A stretch of 64,000 nt of DNA from Sulfuricella denitrificans (GCA_002632355.1 NSJJ01000007.1:112387-176386), one strand, 5' to 3'. Shown: positions 36,244 through 45,846, counted from the stretch's first letter. Made by a program: numbers and translations. The notes: a model not told the origin generated them from the sequence alone.

Positions 36244-37674
36244 TTATTGATACTGCTCCAGATTGGGGTAGGTCTGCATCCGGCTGTACAGTGTCGTGCG
36301 GTTCACGCCCAGCAGTCGGGCCGCCTGGCTCAGGTTGCCATGCGTCAGCTTGAGGGCGGCCTCGACGTATGACTGCTCCCACTGTTTGAGCGTTTGGTCC
36401 AGACTGAAATTGGCATGCAGCTGCAAATGCTTCTTTGCCAGCTCCTGCATCGCGGCGGGGTCACTGGGCAGCATCTCGGGCAGGGTATCCGCATCGGTAT
36501 CCAGTTCCGCCTGCAATGCGTCGCGCGACACGCTCTGACCGGCATATTTGGTGACCAGCCGGATCACGATATTACGCAATTCCCGCACATTGCCGGGAAA
36601 AGGGTAAGCCTGCCACACCCGCTGCGCGACCGGGTCGAGCCGGAACGGCACACCCCCGCCCTGCTGCGCATAAAAAGCCCGGAAATGCTCCAGCAGCAGG
36701 GTTTTGTCATCCCCCAGCTCGCGCAGTGGCGGCACATTGACAGTGAATACGCTGAGCCGGTGATAAAGGTCGGCACGGAAGCGCCCGGCCTTGATTTCCT
36801 GGCGCAGGTCGCGATTGGTTGCCGCAACGATGCGCGCATTGCTGTGCCGCGGCTGCGTTTCTCCCACGCGCTGAAACTCGCCGTTTTCCAGTACGCGCAG
36901 CAGCTTGGCCTGCAATTCGACCGGAAGTTCCCCGATTTCGTCGAGAAACAGGGTGCCTGCGCTGGCATCCTCGAAATAACCCGCCCGTGAGGACGTCGCG
37001 CCGGTAAAAGATCCCTTGCTGTAACCGAACAGCGTCGGCTCCACCAGGGAGGGGGAAATCGCCGCGCAATTGAGCGCAAGGTAAGGTTTATTGGAACGTA
37101 CGCTGAGCCGGTGCAAACATCCCGCCACCAACTCCTTGCCGCTACCGGACTCACCCTCGATCAGGACCGGAAACGGCGCATCCGCGAACTGACGGATCTG
37201 CTGGCGCAATTTCTCGGCATTCAGGCTGGCGCCGAGAATATCGCAACTTCTGCCAGGCTCGACTTCTCTTGACTGTTCCGCTTCGTGAATGCGCAAGGCG
37301 TCGAACAAAAGCGACTTGAGCCGCGCCGGCTCGCATGGTTTGGGAATGAATTCCACCGCCCCGAGCGCACGTGCATGACGTGCATTGGCATCGTCATTCT
37401 GCCCCGAGAGCACGAAAATCTTGATTTCAGGCGCACGTGCCAGCAGCTCCCCGATCAGCTTGAAGCCCTCATCCGGGCGATGGGGTAACGGGGGCAAACC
37501 CAGATCGACCAGAGCCAGCTGAGGCGACTGATCCATCTGACGCAGCAAACTGGCCGCCTGGGCGCGGGAATCCGCGACATACACCTCGAAATCCCTGCTC
37601 AGCACATAATGCAGGGTATCAGTAATCAGCGCATCGTCATCTACGATCAACAAACTGGGTTTTGCTTCCGGCAT
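36244..37674 (-). CDS. Sigma-54-dependent response regulator (NtrC family)
   Basis: The 476-residue protein has a receiver domain with the acidic pocket VDDD (11-14) and phospho-acceptor Asp57 (LALVDLGLPP). An AAA+ domain follows (GESGSGKELVAG, then the GAFTGA loop in the form GSFTGA, then FLDEIGELP). A Fis-type helix-turn-helix closes it (NLSQAARLLGVNRTTLYSRM). It activates sigma-54 promoters after phosphorylation. The receiver resembles that of PEP-CTERM-type PrsR regulators. It heads the pilus operon and abuts the ExeA-like gene. No cognate kinase is in the window. Confidence 0.9.
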   Translation of the reverse strand: MPEAKPSLLIVDDDALITDTLHYVLSRDFEVYVADSRAQAASLLRQMDQSPQLALVDLGLPPLPHRPDEGFKLIGELLARAPEIKIFVLSGQNDDANARHARALGAVEFIPKPCEPARLKSLLFDALRIHEAEQSREVEPGRSCDILGASLNAEKLRQQIRQFADAPFPVLIEGESGSGKELVAGCLHRLSVRSNKPYLALNCAAISPSLVEPTLFGYSKGSFTGATSSRAGYFEDASAGTLFLDEIGELPVELQAKLLRVLENGEFQRVGETQPRHSNARIVAATNRDLRQEIKAGRFRADLYHRLSVFTVNVPPLRELGDDKTLLLEHFRAFYAQQGGGVPFRLDPVAQRVWQAYPFPGNVRELRNIVIRLVTKYAGQSVSRDALQAELDTDADTLPEMLPSDPAAMQELAKKHLQLHANFSLDQTLKQWEQSYVEAALKLTHGNLSQAARLLGVNRTTLYSRMQTYPNLEQYQ

Positions 37675-37734
37675 CGCTTTAAAAGCCTCTTTTATTATTT
37701 TGATTTTACACGTAAATAAAGAAAACTCCAGAAT

Positions 37735-38481
37735 TCAGACCGGATTGTCGATCTCGATAAACTGATGCCGGATGCCGAACTGTAGTGCAAGGTGCGCACC
37801 CAGTGCCTGTATGCCATAGCGCTCGGTCGCATGATGGCCGGCGGAAATGAACGCCACGCCGGATTCGCGCGCCTGATGCACGGTGTGTTCCGAGACTTCT
37901 CCGCTAAGAAAGGCATCCACGCCTAGTTCGATGGCGGCAGGAAGATAATCCTGCGCAGACCCGCCACACCAGGCAATACGCCGGATAATGGCGCCATCAT
38001 CCCCCACGACCAGCGGCCGGCGCTGCAACTTTTCCTCCACCACGCCCGACAGCCTTTGCAGAGACATGGGCTGAAGCAAACGGCCCACCATGGCGATGTT
38101 CTGCTCACCGAACCGTTCTTCAGCCTGGAACCCAAGCAACTGCGCCAACTGAGCATTGTTGCCCAGCTCCGGGTGCGCATCCAGCGGCAAGTGGTAGGCC
38201 AGCAGGCTTATGCCATGTTCCATCAGATGTGAAATGCGGGCACGCTTGATGCCCGTGATCTGGGGCCCTTCGTTCTTCCAGAAATAGCCGTGATGCACCA
38301 GCACCGCATCCGCACCTGCAGCACTTGCCGCCTGCAACACATCCATACTTGCGCTGACGCCGCTGACGATGGTCCTGATTTCGGGCCGTCCTTCCACTTG
38401 CAAGCCATTTGGGCAATAATCGTGGTAGTTTGAAATTTCCAGCAACTGCCCAATATATTTTTCCAATTCCTTTAACAACAT
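37735..38481 (-). CDS. Nif3-like dinuclear metal-centre protein (YbgI family)
   Basis: The 248-residue product from the ATG at 38481 starts MLLKELEKYIGQLLEISNYHDYCPNGLQVEG, the family N-terminus, and has the metal ligands in DAVLVHHGYFWKNEGP and GHHATERYGI. YbgI/Nif3 proteins form toroidal hexamers with a dimetal site and are annotated as possible GTP cyclohydrolase I type 2; the physiological substrate is unknown. Despite the name there is no link to the nif operon. Its start is only 21 bases from that of the divergent protease gene, so the promoters must overlap coding DNA. Confidence 0.9.
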   Translation of the reverse strand: MLLKELEKYIGQLLEISNYHDYCPNGLQVEGRPEIRTIVSGVSASMDVLQAASAAGADAVLVHHGYFWKNEGPQITGIKRARISHLMEHGISLLAYHLPLDAHPELGNNAQLAQLLGFQAEERFGEQNIAMVGRLLQPMSLQRLSGVVEEKLQRRPLVVGDDGAIIRRIAWCGGSAQDYLPAAIELGVDAFLSGEVSEHTVHQARESGVAFISAGHHATERYGIQALGAHLALQFGIRHQFIEIDNPV

Positions 38482-38502
38482 AAAAGCGTTCTCCCTGACA
38501 CC

Positions 38503-39645
38503 ATGCGCAGACTTTGGCTTATCTTCGCGCAAAGCGCAACCATTGCGCTTGGCATACTGCTCGCGATCTCCCTGATCCGGCCCGAACTATTGCCCTGGCG
38601 CGGCGGCGGAAACATTCTGGTCCATGAAATCGCACCCCAGAGCGGGCCGCAGAAACTGACGCCACTCAATCAGGCCGCGAAAAAAGCCATGCCATCGGTG
38701 GTCAACATTTTCACCAGCAAGGAAATTCCGGTTCCTCGCCATCCTTTGATGGACGACCCGATTTTCCGCCATTTCTTCGGCGATCGCCAGGATGCAGAAC
38801 CGCAACAGCAATCCAGCCTGGGCTCCGGGGTCATCGTCAGTAAGGAAGGCTACATTCTGACCAACCACCACGTCGTTGAAGCGGCCGACGAAATCGAAGT
38901 TGCGCTCGCTGACGGACGCACCAGTTCGGCCAGGGTCATCGGAACCGATCCGGAAACCGACCTGGCCGTGGTAAAAATCAGTCTTCCCAATCTGTCTGCC
39001 GTCACCTTCGGCCGGGTGGAAGAAGCACAGGTCGGCGACATTGTGCTCGCCATCGGCAATCCCTTCGGCGTCGGCCAGACCGTCACCATGGGTATTATCA
39101 GTGCCCTTGGGCGCAGTCATCTCGGCATCAACACTTATGAAAACTTCATTCAGACCGATGCGGCGATCAACCCGGGCAATTCCGGTGGCGCACTGGTGGA
39201 CAGCAACGGGAACCTGATCGGGATCAACAGCGCAATTTTCTCCAAGACCGGCGGTTCGCTGGGCATCGGCTTTGCCATTCCTGCAAGCCTGGCAAAACAG
39301 GTGATGGAACAGATTATTCAGTATGGCGCCGTCACGCGCGGGTGGGTCGGGGTGGAAGTCCAGGACATCACACCGGAACTGGCCGAATCCTTCAAGCTTC
39401 CAGCGCCCAACGGTGCACTGATCGCAGGCGTTTTGCGCGGCGGGCCCGCCGATAACGCGGGGGTCAGGCCGGGTGACATTCTGCTGGAAGTGAACGGCAA
39501 ACCGATTTCAGACTCATCTTCCATGCTTAACCAGATTTCCGCGCTCCCCCCCGGAAAACCTGCCGCACTGAAGTTGATGCGCAACAAGAAAGAAATCGCC
39601 TTGCAGGTGAGCGTTGGCAAACGCCCCAAGTTGGCGCAGAATTAG
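38503..39645 (+). CDS. HtrA/DegS-DegQ-like periplasmic serine protease with one PDZ domain
   Basis: The 380-residue protein has an N-terminal membrane anchor (about residues 7-25) and a trypsin-like domain with His123 (TNHHVVEA), Asp153 (ETDLAVVK) and Ser227 (NPGNSGGALV). One PDZ domain follows (about 275-365, IAGVLRGGPADNAGVRPGDIL). One PDZ domain and a retained anchor are DegS-like; DegP/DegQ have two. It probably senses envelope stress or degrades misfolded periplasmic proteins. No RseA is next to it, so DegS identity is not proved. It is divergent from the Nif3-like gene. Confidence 0.85.
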   Translation: MRRLWLIFAQSATIALGILLAISLIRPELLPWRGGGNILVHEIAPQSGPQKLTPLNQAAKKAMPSVVNIFTSKEIPVPRHPLMDDPIFRHFFGDRQDAEPQQQSSLGSGVIVSKEGYILTNHHVVEAADEIEVALADGRTSSARVIGTDPETDLAVVKISLPNLSAVTFGRVEEAQVGDIVLAIGNPFGVGQTVTMGIISALGRSHLGINTYENFIQTDAAINPGNSGGALVDSNGNLIGINSAIFSKTGGSLGIGFAIPASLAKQVMEQIIQYGAVTRGWVGVEVQDITPELAESFKLPAPNGALIAGVLRGGPADNAGVRPGDILLEVNGKPISDSSSMLNQISALPPGKPAALKLMRNKKEIALQVSVGKRPKLAQN

Positions 39646-39715
39646 CGCCATTTGAGATCGCCGCGTTCCTGTGAACCCGGCCTTGACTGGCGCAGCATTT
39701 TCCCGGGCTCCTGCG

Positions 39716-41578
39716 ATGAAACTCAACACCAAGACGCTGTTGTTTTTTTCTGTTCTGATGGGGGCGCTGGTGATGCTCCTGATTGCCATCAGCCTGTACT
39801 CCTTCAAACAGTTTTCCATGTACACTGCAGAGCGCCATGCCAGGTCAGTGGCCGAGACCATCAAGGTCGCCCTGACAGAAAGCATGGTTAACGGCACAAT
39901 CAGCAACCGCCCTCAATTCCTCAGTCGACTGAAAGATGTCCCGGGTGTCCAGAACGTAAAGGTCGTGCGCAGCGATGCGGTGGTCAGCCAGTTCGGCCCG
40001 GGAATCACTGGCGAGCGCGCCATAGACGGTGCGGAAAATCAGGTACTCAAGCAAGGCAAAGCGTCTTTCCGTGTCACGGAACATCATGGCGAAACCGTGT
40101 TTCGCGCCATCATCCCTTACATCGCCAGTCATCAGGGCACCCCAAACTGCCTTCAGTGTCATAACGTCATCAATGATGCCGTGCTGGGCGCCGTTTCTAT
40201 TGATGTGCCCATGACGGAAGTCAGGCAACAGGCAATGATTGCCACTGCCATGGTCAGTCTGTCCGTCTTTGTGGCAGCAGTGCTGACACTTCTGTTGATG
40301 CGCAAACAGATCCGCCCATTGGTGGAAACCGCGAGCGCGATCCAGGAAGTGGTCAATCAGGCGGTGCGCGGGGGTTTCAGCGGGCGCGTCAAGCAGCAAA
40401 CTCGGGACGAAGTCGGGGAAATTGCTGCCAGCATCAACCATCTGATGGAATTTCTGGATGAATGCCTGGGTACTGTAGGTCGCCGCGTCGGAGAACTGAT
40501 GGGGCACCAGCCCCAGAATACCGGCAACCAGCTGGTTGCAACGACGGAAATGGTAGAAAGCCTGGTTGAGGTTTCGCAGTTCAAACAGGCCATTGAGGAA
40601 GATCAGAACAAGCTGGATGTGTATCAGCGCCTTTCACGCCTGCTTGCGGAGAAATATGATTTCCAGCTTTTCTCCATCTATGAGGTCGCCTCCAGCAAAA
40701 ACCGCATGACCCCCATCGTAGTGAACGGCGAAATCAACGCGCCCTGCCACTGGTGCGATCAACAAATCCTGATCGACGCTACCCACTGCAGGGTCAGGCG
40801 TACCGGGCATGAAGTGAACGCCGTCGAATTCCCGTCCCTGTGCACCATGTTCCGGGATTCCGGCGAGGGTGAGAAGCGCACCCATATCTGCCTGCCCATT
40901 ACTCAATCGGGTGCCGTGGGATGCGTAGTGCAACTGGTCTTTCCTGTGGAACAGGGCCAGCTTGCCAATCTGATGATTCCCTATATTGCAGTCTATCTGC
41001 GTGAAACCGCCCCGGTACTGGAGGGCAAGCGCCTGATGGAACATCTGCGCGAGAGCTCACTGCGGGACGCCATGACGGGCCTGTACAACCGCCGCTTTCT
41101 GGAAGAGTATGTGACCACTCTGGTCTCAACCAGCCAGCGTCGGGGCAGCCCCTTTTCCATTCTCATGCTGGATCTGGATTATTTCAAACAGGTCAATGAT
41201 ACTTTCGGCCACGAGGCTGGTGACAAGGTTCTCAAGACCCTGTCCGAAATTCTGGTCAAAAGCGTGCGTGGATCCGATATGGTCGTGCGCTACGGCGGCG
41301 AGGAGTTCCTGATCGTGCTGCTTGATACTGCTGCAGAGCAGGCAGTCAATGTGGCAGAGAAGATTCGCGCCAAGGTTGAAGAAACGAAGGTTTCGCTTCC
41401 GGGTACGGTGCTGCAAAAAACTATTTCTATTGGCGTGGCGGAGTTTCCGTCCGACACAGACACCTTCTGGCAGGTGGTCAAATTTGCCGATGTGGCCCTG
41501 TATGAAGCCAAGACCCAGGGCCGCAACCGCGTATTGAGGTTTGCGCCGGAGATGTGGAAGGAGCCGGAGCAGTATTAG
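39716..41578 (+). CDS. Diguanylate cyclase with haem-motif periplasmic sensor and cysteine-rich GAF-like domain
   Basis: The 620-residue protein has two membrane helices (about 8-30 and 171-193) around a periplasmic domain that carries a c-type haem motif, CLQCH (residues 145-149). A HAMP domain (about 195-247), a GAF-like region with CHWC, HC and C, and a C-terminal GGDEF domain follow. The GGDEF active site is GGEEF (527-531), preceded at the right spacing by an RxxD inhibitory site (RGSD). It should make cyclic di-GMP in response to a haem-sensed signal, a DUF3365-like sensor family. The ATG at 39716 was chosen; GTG at 39671 is open. It stands near the pilus operon but is not part of it. 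Confidence 0.85.
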   Translation: MKLNTKTLLFFSVLMGALVMLLIAISLYSFKQFSMYTAERHARSVAETIKVALTESMVNGTISNRPQFLSRLKDVPGVQNVKVVRSDAVVSQFGPGITGERAIDGAENQVLKQGKASFRVTEHHGETVFRAIIPYIASHQGTPNCLQCHNVINDAVLGAVSIDVPMTEVRQQAMIATAMVSLSVFVAAVLTLLLMRKQIRPLVETASAIQEVVNQAVRGGFSGRVKQQTRDEVGEIAASINHLMEFLDECLGTVGRRVGELMGHQPQNTGNQLVATTEMVESLVEVSQFKQAIEEDQNKLDVYQRLSRLLAEKYDFQLFSIYEVASSKNRMTPIVVNGEINAPCHWCDQQILIDATHCRVRRTGHEVNAVEFPSLCTMFRDSGEGEKRTHICLPITQSGAVGCVVQLVFPVEQGQLANLMIPYIAVYLRETAPVLEGKRLMEHLRESSLRDAMTGLYNRRFLEEYVTTLVSTSQRRGSPFSILMLDLDYFKQVNDTFGHEAGDKVLKTLSEILVKSVRGSDMVVRYGGEEFLIVLLDTAAEQAVNVAEKIRAKVEETKVSLPGTVLQKTISIGVAEFPSDTDTFWQVVKFADVALYEAKTQGRNRVLRFAPEMWKEPEQY

Positions 41579-41608
41579 CCAGCATCAACCAACCCTGGCT
41601 CTGCCAGC

Positions 41609-42445
41609 CTACTCCTCTTTGCGAACGGGAGATTCCGGAACATCCGAATGTGCGATCGCATCCAGTTCCCGCTCCATCTCTTCATCATTCATAGGCCGGT
41701 ATGGCTCGACTTCCTCAGCCCTGGCGGGTTTGGAAAGCATGGATGCCACGAGGATACCAACCTCATAAAGCAACCACAGCGGCACGGCCAGCATGATCTG
41801 TGATATGACGTCGGGCGGGGTAAAAATGGCGCCAATCACGAACGCACCGACGATGACGTAAGAGCGGACTTCCTTGAGTTTTTCCACACTCACGATGCCC
41901 ATCTTGACCAGCACGATAACAGCTACCGGCACTTCAAAAGTCACACCAAAAGCCAGGAACAAGGTAATGACGAAATCCAGATATTTGTTGATATCGGTCA
42001 TCACAGCCACACCTTCCGGCGCAACCGATGTCACGAAGCCGAACACCACGGGGAATACCAGGAAGTAGGCGAAAGCCATGCCGCACAGGAACAACACTGT
42101 GCTTGCCGCCACCAGCGGTGCGCCCAGGCGTTTTTCGTGGCTGTACAGACCGGGAGCGACAAATGCCCAGATCTGATACAGCACATAGGGCAGCGCGATC
42201 AGGAAGGCCGTCATCATGGCCACTTTCATGGGCACAAAGAAAGGCGTGGTCACATCGGTCGCGATCATCTGTCCGCCTTTGGGCAGACTTGCCAGCAGCG
42301 GGTTGGCCAGCAGCGCGTAGAGCTCCTTGGCAAAAGGGAAAAGACAAACGAATACCACAACTACCGCGATAATCGAGCGTACCAGGCGAGTTCGCAGCTC
42401 AATCAGGTGTGAAATGAAGGTTTCGCTGGGTTCAGGGGAATTCAT
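41609..42445 (-). CDS. tatC: Sec-independent protein translocase TatC
   Basis: TatC is the six-helix receptor of twin-arginine signal peptides. The 278-residue product begins PSETFISHLIELRTRLVRSI and shows FAKELYALLANPLLASLP, FAYFLVFPVVFGF (third helix), LAFGVTFEVPVAVIVLVKMG and AIFTPPDVISQIMLAVPLWLLYEVGI, all conserved. The C-terminal acidic tail is longer than in E. coli. It is last in tatABC. The window's SoxB and SoxY are expected substrates. Confidence 0.96.
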   Translation of the reverse strand: MNSPEPSETFISHLIELRTRLVRSIIAVVVVFVCLFPFAKELYALLANPLLASLPKGGQMIATDVTTPFFVPMKVAMMTAFLIALPYVLYQIWAFVAPGLYSHEKRLGAPLVAASTVLFLCGMAFAYFLVFPVVFGFVTSVAPEGVAVMTDINKYLDFVITLFLAFGVTFEVPVAVIVLVKMGIVSVEKLKEVRSYVIVGAFVIGAIFTPPDVISQIMLAVPLWLLYEVGILVASMLSKPARAEEVEPYRPMNDEEMERELDAIAHSDVPESPVRKEE

Positions 42446-42469
42446 GGTCTTTCCTGACCAGACAGAGCA

Positions 42470-42925
42470 TCAGACATGCTTGTCATCTTTAATTTCTGCT
42501 TGTACAAGTTCTGCGTCGAGCTGATCCGGTGTACCCAGATCCAGTTCCAGTTGAGGCTGAGGTTCCTCTACGGCGATGGGTGTTTCCGGAAGTGGCTCTG
42601 AAACGGATTCCGGCTGACGAGGCAATTCGACAATTTCGTGAATCTGTTCTGTTGCCTTACTGAGCGCCTCACTGCCTGCCTGCATGTCCCGCTTCACAGC
42701 ATTCTCGATGGAGTTGACCGAAGCATGCATTTCTTCCTGCAGCTTTTTCAGCTCTTCAACCTGGATTTCACGATTGATATCCGCCTTGACGTCGGCGACG
42801 TAGCGCTGCAGGCGGCCAAACAGGTGCCCGGCCGTGCGCGCCACTTTGGGCAGGCGCTCTGGGCCGATGACGACCAGCGCGACGACGCCGATCAGGAGCA
42901 GTTCTGAGAAACCAAAGTCAAACAT
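42470..42925 (-). CDS. tatB: Sec-independent protein translocase TatB
   Basis: The 151-residue protein has the short N-terminal helix MFDFGFSELLLIGVVALVVIGPERLP, including the TatB glutamate and the hinge GPERLP. An amphipathic helix and a long charged C-terminal tail (VDLPRQPES-like, Glu-rich) follow. TatB works with TatC in signal binding. It lies 24 bases upstream of tatC and 65 bases downstream of tatA. Confidence 0.94.
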   Translation of the reverse strand: MFDFGFSELLLIGVVALVVIGPERLPKVARTAGHLFGRLQRYVADVKADINREIQVEELKKLQEEMHASVNSIENAVKRDMQAGSEALSKATEQIHEIVELPRQPESVSEPLPETPIAVEEPQPQLELDLGTPDQLDAELVQAEIKDDKHV

Positions 42926-42990
42926 AATTGGTGATGAGTGATCGGCGATGAGTCATGAGCGAAAAGCCCCTGCCCATCAACCCTTTCCCA

Positions 42991-43212
42991 TTACTGGCTC
43001 TTGGATTTTTCCTTGATTTCACCTTCGATGGTCTGCCCTGCGGGTCCTGCCTCGACCTTACCCGGCGCTTTCTCTTCTTCCTTCACCGCTTCCTTGAAGT
43101 TTTTTACTGCTCCACCCAAATCACCGCCCATGTTGCGCAGTTTCTTGGTGCCGAAGATCAGCAGCACGATGACCAGAACGATCAACCAGTGCCAGATACT
43201 GAAAGAACCCAT
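42991..43212 (-). CDS. tatA: Sec-independent protein translocase TatA
   Basis: The 73-residue protein has the family pattern [29 protein letters not shown], the membrane helix and FGTKKL hinge, then an amphipathic helix ([19 protein letters not shown]) and a short tail. TatA oligomers form the variable-size passage of the Tat system. It follows hinT by 16 bases and leads tatABC. Confidence 0.95.
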   Translation of the reverse strand: MGSFSIWHWLIVLVIVLLIFGTKKLRNMGGDLGGAVKNFKEAVKEEEKAPGKVEAGPAGQTIEGEIKEKSKSQ

Positions 43213-43228
43213 AGTTACCTCCGATTAA

Positions 43229-43567
43229 TTAGGTGCGTGGCAGTAATACATCACCGCCAAAAACATGTACATGCAGATGAAACACTTCCTGCCCACCACC
43301 ATGGCCAGTATTGATCATGGTGCGAAATCCTTTCTCCAGACCCTGTTCCCTTGCCAGCCTTGGCGCCAGTAACAGCATCTTCCCCAGCAGAGACTGGTGT
43401 ACCGATGTGCAATGGCCAAGTGAATCCACATGCACCTTGGGAATGATCATGAAATGCACCGGCGCCATAGGATGGATATCATGAAAGGCCAGCAGTTCAT
43501 CGTCTTCGTAAATATTTTTACTCGGGATCTGCTTCTTGACGATTTTACAGAAGATGCAATCCAGCAT
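43229..43567 (-). CDS. hinT: Histidine triad (HIT) nucleotide-binding protein HinT
   Basis: HinT hydrolyses AMP-lysine and related nucleoside phosphoramidates. The 112-residue product starts MLDCIFCKIVKKQIPSK and has the triad motif HLHVHVF near the C-terminus (VFHLHVHVFGG). It lies between hisE (21 bases upstream) and tatA, a conserved betaproteobacterial order in which no functional link to histidine synthesis is implied. Confidence 0.94.
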   Translation of the reverse strand: MLDCIFCKIVKKQIPSKNIYEDDELLAFHDIHPMAPVHFMIIPKVHVDSLGHCTSVHQSLLGKMLLLAPRLAREQGLEKGFRTMINTGHGGGQEVFHLHVHVFGGDVLLPRT

Positions 43568-43588
43568 AATGTCCTCCTAGAACCTCGA

Positions 43589-43909
43589 TTACTTCTGCTG
43601 GCGGCCTGCTTTCTCCACCAAGCCAGACAGCCCCTCACGACGCGCCAACTCGGCCAGAACATCGTCAGGGTGCAGATCCTGCTGAGCAAGCAGGACCATG
43701 CTATGAAACCACAGATCGGCCATTTCATACACCAGTTGGGATTTGTCGCCCCCCTTGGCTGCTATCACGGTTTCCGTTGCTTCCTCGCCAATCTTCTTCA
43801 GGATCGTATCCAGTCCCCTGGCGTAGAGCTTGGCCACATAAGAACTATCCGGGTCGGCATGCTTTCGGCTTTCCAGCGTCTCAGCCAGACGGTTCAGAAT
43901 CTCGCTCAC
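43589..43909 (-). CDS. hisE: Phosphoribosyl-ATP diphosphatase HisE
   Basis: HisE hydrolyses phosphoribosyl-ATP to phosphoribosyl-AMP, the second histidine step. The 106-residue MazG-like protein has [31 protein letters not shown] with the metal-binding acidic residues EEATE, and ELADLWFH-type [10 protein letters not shown]. It is separate from hisI, as in many betaproteobacteria, but its ATG overlaps the hisI stop by four bases. Confidence 0.95.
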   Translation of the reverse strand: MSEILNRLAETLESRKHADPDSSYVAKLYARGLDTILKKIGEEATETVIAAKGGDKSQLVYEMADLWFHSMVLLAQQDLHPDDVLAELARREGLSGLVEKAGRQQK

Positions 43910-44328
43910 GCACCATCTCCGTTTTGAATACTTGCATGTGCAGCCCGATAGATTTCTGCCGGATCTTTCAGGACCGGCTCCATCGACACCCAGTTCTGCC
44001 CTTCCAGTTTCTGGAAAAAGCAGTTATTCCGCCCCGTATGGCAAGCGATGCCGCCGATCTGTTCAACTCTGAGCAGAATCACGTCTTCGTCACAATCAAG
44101 ACGAATCTCATGCACTTTCTGTACATGGCCGGATTCTTCGCCCTTGTGCCACAACTTCTTGCGCGAGCGCGACCAATATACCGCCTCCCCGCTTTCCACC
44201 GTGCGTTTCAGGGCATCGCGATTCATCCAGGCCACCATCAGCACTGTACCGCTATCCTTGTCCTGCGCGATGACTGGCACCAGACCGTCATGGGTCCAGT
44301 TGACTTTATTGAGCCAGGAATCCGACAT
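43906..44328 (-). CDS. hisI: Phosphoribosyl-AMP cyclohydrolase HisI
   Basis: HisI opens the purine ring of phosphoribosyl-AMP, the third histidine step. The 140-residue enzyme shows [35 protein letters not shown], with the conserved metal and substrate residues, and the zinc-related [26 protein letters not shown]. It lies two bases after hisF and overlaps hisE. Confidence 0.96.
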   Translation of the reverse strand: MSDSWLNKVNWTHDGLVPVIAQDKDSGTVLMVAWMNRDALKRTVESGEAVYWSRSRKKLWHKGEESGHVQKVHEIRLDCDEDVILLRVEQIGGIACHTGRNNCFFQKLEGQNWVSMEPVLKDPAEIYRAAHASIQNGDGA

Positions 44329-44330
44329 CG

Positions 44331-45104
44331 CTACAGCCTCACTTCAATCTGATTTCTTGCCATATGTTCCTTGGCCTGACGCACGGTAAATTCGCCGTAA
44401 TGGAAGATACTGGCAGCCAGCACAGCATCCGCGTGGCCCTTTTTTACGCCATCCACAAGATGGTCAAGGTTGCCCACGCCGCCGCTGGCGATGACCGGAA
44501 CGCTCACTGCATCGGAAACGGCACGGGTCAGGTCGAGGTTGAAACCGATCTTGGTGCCGTCCCGATCCATGCTGGTCAGGAGGATTTCGCCTGCGCCCAG
44601 GGATTCCATCTTCTTTGCCCATGCCACGGCATCCAGGCCGGTGTCCCTGCGGCCGCCATGCGTAAACACGTGCCAGAGCAGGGGCTCCCCTTCTGCCGAC
44701 ACCTGCTTGGCGTCGATCGCCACCACGATGCATTGCGAGCCAAAACGCGCCGAGGCATCCGCCACCAGTTGGGGGGTGGTCACTGCGGCAGTGTTGATGC
44801 CGACCTTGTCCGCTCCGGCATTCAACAGACGCCGCACATCGTCAACACTGCGCACGCCGCCGCCCACGGTCAGCGGAATGAATACCTGGTTCGCGACTTC
44901 CTCGATGATATGCAGGATGATGTCGCGTTCGTCCGAGCTGGCGGTAATGTCGAGGAAAGTCAGTTCGTCCGCGCCCTGCTCGTCGTAACGGCGGGCGATT
45001 TCAATCGGGTCGCCGGCATCGCGCAAGCCGACAAAATTCACCCCCTTCACCACACGGCCGGCGGTGACATCAAGACAGGGGATGATACGTTTGGCCAATC
45101 CCAT
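44331..45104 (-). CDS. hisF: Imidazole glycerol phosphate synthase cyclase subunit HisF
   Basis: HisF condenses ammonia from HisH with PRFAR, giving IGP and AICAR. The product is 257 residues from the ATG at 45104 ([24 protein letters not shown], the conserved start). It is a TIM barrel with catalytic Asp near the start (CLDV) and near the middle ([11 protein letters not shown]), and ends [17 protein letters not shown]. An ATG at 45113 inside hisA is also open, but the shorter form matches the family. It forms the IGP synthase complex with HisH, whose gene lies just upstream of hisA. Confidence 0.95.
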   Translation of the reverse strand: MGLAKRIIPCLDVTAGRVVKGVNFVGLRDAGDPIEIARRYDEQGADELTFLDITASSDERDIILHIIEEVANQVFIPLTVGGGVRSVDDVRRLLNAGADKVGINTAAVTTPQLVADASARFGSQCIVVAIDAKQVSAEGEPLLWHVFTHGGRRDTGLDAVAWAKKMESLGAGEILLTSMDRDGTKIGFNLDLTRAVSDAVSVPVIASGGVGNLDHLVDGVKKGHADAVLAASIFHYGEFTVRQAKEHMARNQIEVRL

Positions 45105-45105
45105 T

Positions 45106-45846
45106 TCAGGCACCCAGCTCGTCGGCCAGTTTCTGCGCAGCGGCGAAATCCAGCGTACCTTCGTAAATAGCCCGCCCAGTGATGGCGCCCATGATACCTT
45201 CGCTCTCCACGCCGCACAGACGTTTTACATCTTCGATATCCGTCAGACCCCCACTGGCGATCACCGGGATGGTCAGGGCACGCGCCAGATTCACTGTCGC
45301 TTCGATATTCACGCCGGAAAGCATGCCATCGCGACCGATATCGGTATAAACAATGGCTTCCACGCCATACCCTTCAAATTTTTTGGCCAGGTCGATCACA
45401 TCATGACCAGTAAGTTTTGACCAGCCATCCACCGCCACCTTGCCGTCCTTGGCATCCAGGCCAACAATGATCTGGCCCGGAAATGCGTCGCAGGCTTCAT
45501 GCAGGAAACCGGGGTTCTTCACCGCCGCCGTGCCGATAATGACGTAGCTGATGCCGTTATCCAGATAGCGCTCGATCGTCGCCAGGTCGCGGATTCCGCC
45601 TCCCAGCTGTACCGGAATTTCCGTTCCCATTTCCTTGACGATCGCGCGAATGGCTTCACCATTCACCGGCTTGCCGGCAAAGGCGCCGTTCAGATCCACC
45701 AGGTGCAGGCGACGACCACCTTGCTCGACCCAGTGCCGCGCCATTTCGGCAGGGTTCTCGGAAAAAATCGTGGCGGAATCCATCTCGCCCTGTTTCAGGC
45801 GGACGCACTGCCCATCTTTCAAATCAATCGCGGGAATCACTAACAT
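45106..45846 (-). CDS. hisA: ProFAR isomerase HisA
   Basis: HisA performs the Amadori rearrangement of ProFAR to PRFAR. The 246-residue TIM-barrel protein has the start [20 protein letters not shown] with catalytic Asp8, [14 protein letters not shown] containing the second catalytic Asp, and phosphate loops GGGIRD and ASGGL. It is followed immediately by hisF and lies 47 bases after hisH. Confidence 0.96.
   Translation of the reverse strand: MLVIPAIDLKDGQCVRLKQGEMDSATIFSENPAEMARHWVEQGGRRLHLVDLNGAFAGKPVNGEAIRAIVKEMGTEIPVQLGGGIRDLATIERYLDNGISYVIIGTAAVKNPGFLHEACDAFPGQIIVGLDAKDGKVAVDGWSKLTGHDVIDLAKKFEGYGVEAIVYTDIGRDGMLSGVNIEATVNLARALTIPVIASGGLTDIEDVKRLCGVESEGIMGAITGRAIYEGTLDFAAAQKLADELGA

Noticed and set aside
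37700..37720. TTTACACGTAAA palindrome ahead of the sigma-54 regulator gene
   Set aside because: Short and in AT-rich DNA; no second copy or adjoining promoter element found.
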